64,000 bases of DNA from Bacteroidota bacterium (GTDB lineage: Bacteria > Bacteroidota > Bacteroidia > Bacteroidales > F082). The DNA lies in NCBI GenBank assembly GCA_014382445.1, contig JACNJS010000019.1:33245-97244 (forward strand), written 5' to 3'. A program made the position numbers and the translations under genes. Positions 62,849-64,000 of the stretch are shown here, piece after piece (the stretch's first letter is position 1; every line of letters starts with the position of its first letter). The notes under the pieces were generated by a model. The model was not told the origin of the DNA. It worked only from the letters and a program-made list of their open reading frames with translations, and searched no databases.

Positions 62849-64000
62849 CTATTTCGTTTTAGAATCTATAACTTCATTATTTGCGTTTACAAGTTTCATT
62901 TCTAATGGCATCTGTCCAAGTGCGTGTGTAGCACAGCTTAAACACGGATCATAAGCTCTGATTGCAACTTCAACAGCATTCATCATACCTTCAGTGATCT
63001 CCATTTGGCCATTCATAAATGATTTTGCCGTATGATTAACAGCCTGATTCATTGGCTCATTGTTATTTGTTGTTGAAACAATAAGGTTAGCCAATGTAAT
63101 TTGGTCATTATCATTTATTTCGTAATGATGGAAAAGCGTACCTCTGGGTGCTTCAATAACACCAACACCTTTGTTTGTTTTTTCTCCTTTAATAACTAAA
63201 TCATCATTTTGTAAGTCTGAATCTTTCAATAAGTCTCTTATTGCTTCCGCAGAATGCAAAGTTTCTATTAACCTTGCCCAATGATAATGAAGACTCATAT
63301 TATTTGGTTTTCCAGTTGTATATGCTTTAAATTCCTCAAATTCCTTTTGAGCCAGAGGAGTAGGTATAAAGTCACATACATTCAATCGGGCAAGTGGCCC
63401 AACTCTGTACCAACCTTTTTCTTTGCCAAGGTGTTTTAGATAAGGAAATTTCATATAACTCCAATTTCTCACTTCCTCTTCAATATATTTATCATAGTCC
63501 TGATAATCAACATCATTAAGTATGCGTTTTCCATCTGCATCAACTGCTCTAAGTACACCATGATAAATATCGAGGGCACCATCTTTTCTAACCATGCTTA
63601 AGTGATTTGATGGAAATTCGGCAAATGTGTCAACCAAGGTAGCATTACTTTTGTGGTATACTTTAAAAAACTCAAGTGCAGCAACCGACCATTCAACCAT
63701 TTTATCAGCGTTAAGTGGATCGGTTCCGTTAAGCAGTAAGTCTCTTTCTGCGATGCTTAGGTTCTTATTAATTCCACCAGGAATGGCACCTGTACCATGA
63801 ATTTTTTTACCGGCGGTATGCATAATTATTTCCTGTCCATATTTCCTCATCATAACACCCTGAACAGCAAGATCTTTATGGTGCTTTATTACCCCTATTA
63901 CATTTCTGATGGCTGGATCTGCATCAATACCAAACAGAAAGTCGGGTGAACTCAAGTGAAAGAAATGTAGTACATGTGATTGAAAAAACTGACCATAATG
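62849..64000 (-). CDS. NiFe hydrogenase large subunit, N-terminus outside the window
   Basis: At least 384 residues; the frame stays open to the window edge (HYGQFFQSHVLHFFHLSSPDF), so a TTG at 63955 is not a start. Matches group 3 (HoxH/MvhA-like) cytosolic enzymes: EAPRGTLFHHYEINDNDQI, NLIVSTTNNNEPMN, and the C-terminal L2 nickel ligands DPCLSCATH, followed by 24 residues expected to be cleaved. The L1 motif and the partner subunits lie to the right. Group 3c and 3d cannot be separated here. Confidence -1.
   Translation of the reverse strand, partial: HYGQFFQSHVLHFFHLSSPDFLFGIDADPAIRNVIGVIKHHKDLAVQGVMMRKYGQEIIMHTAGKKIHGTGAIPGGINKNLSIAERDLLLNGTDPLNADKMVEWSVAALEFFKVYHKSNATLVDTFAEFPSNHLSMVRKDGALDIYHGVLRAVDADGKRILNDVDYQDYDKYIEEEVRNWSYMKFPYLKHLGKEKGWYRVGPLARLNVCDFIPTPLAQKEFEEFKAYTTGKPNNMSLHYHWARLIETLHSAEAIRDLLKDSDLQNDDLVIKGEKTNKGVGVIEAPRGTLFHHYEINDNDQITLANLIVSTTNNNEPMNQAVNHTAKSFMNGQMEITEGMMNAVEVAIRAYDPCLSCATHALGQMPLEMKLVNANNEVIDSKTK

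Noticed and set aside
63900-63955. TTG at 63955 as start of the hydrogenase large subunit
   Set aside because: The frame continues to the window edge with family-typical residues (HFFHLSSPDF), so the gene is partial.

Overview
The window reads as chromosomal DNA of a Bacteroidota bacterium, probably of the Bacteroidales/Marinilabiliales type and probably uncultured or marine. The evidence is the low GC content, at least three secreted proteins ending in type IX secretion (T9SS) sorting domains, a PorD-like T9SS protein, the bamD-omega-coaBC-porD gene order, a long-form NusB, DUF4492 in front of cytochrome bd, DUF5916 and GIN-domain (DUF2807) proteins, and many TAnnTTTG promoter motifs with a TTG about 19 bases upstream. 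No rRNA, tRNA, CRISPR array or intact insertion sequence was recognised.

Layout. 1-240: tandem palindromic repeat array cut by the window edge. 0.3-6.9 kb: DUF58 protein, thioredoxin, a DnaE polymerase with an N-terminal proofreading exonuclease, and Ndk. 6.9-10.7 kb: an XRE regulator, a 634-base AT-rich region with paired palindromes, then a closely packed set of 2-oxoacid dehydrogenase E2, DnaQ-like exonuclease and FAH-family hydrolase. 10.7-22.3 kb: housekeeping genes (TPR protein, Fmt, HU, Mpg glycosylase, RecQ, hybrid histidine kinase, PorD, CoaBC, omega, BamD). 22.4-35.2 kb: probable serine palmitoyltransferase, T9SS cargo proteins, DapA, an MBL hydrolase, NusB and aconitase. 35.2-39.1 kb: haem lipoprotein, DUF4492 and cytochrome bd (cydA, cydB and a 36-codon gene behind them). 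39.2-47.1 kb: T9SS PKD protein, RsmE, Lpd and a DUF5916 outer-membrane protein. 47.6-54.9 kb: STAS-like protein, a 1134-residue secreted protein, and an ECF sigma / putative anti-sigma / DUF4097-like / GIN group. 55.2-64.0 kb: cold-shock protein, porin, a SIMPL gene split by a stop codon, flavin oxidoreductase, VapBC, TruA, a nickel-type transporter, a beta-barrel gene with a poly(A) frameshift, and the NiFe hydrogenase large subunit with its maturation protease.

How genes work together. The transporter (metal uptake), protease (C-terminal processing) and hydrogenase large subunit form a hydrogen-metabolism locus. Cytochrome bd, aconitase, E2 and Lpd fit a respiratory, oxygen-scavenging lifestyle. 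PorD and the T9SS-tagged proteins belong to one secretion pathway, and BamD serves the outer membrane that carries the beta-barrels here.

The least ordinary signals are not classical systems: the nested palindromic satellite at the left edge; several intergenic tracts of different sequence that share a seven-base period; paired palindromes between the XRE regulator and E2; an unlisted small membrane gene after cydB; the A11 tract separating a start codon and signal peptide from a beta-barrel; and an internal duplication of the metal-site helix in the nickel-type transporter. No clear new multi-gene defence or mobile system was found.
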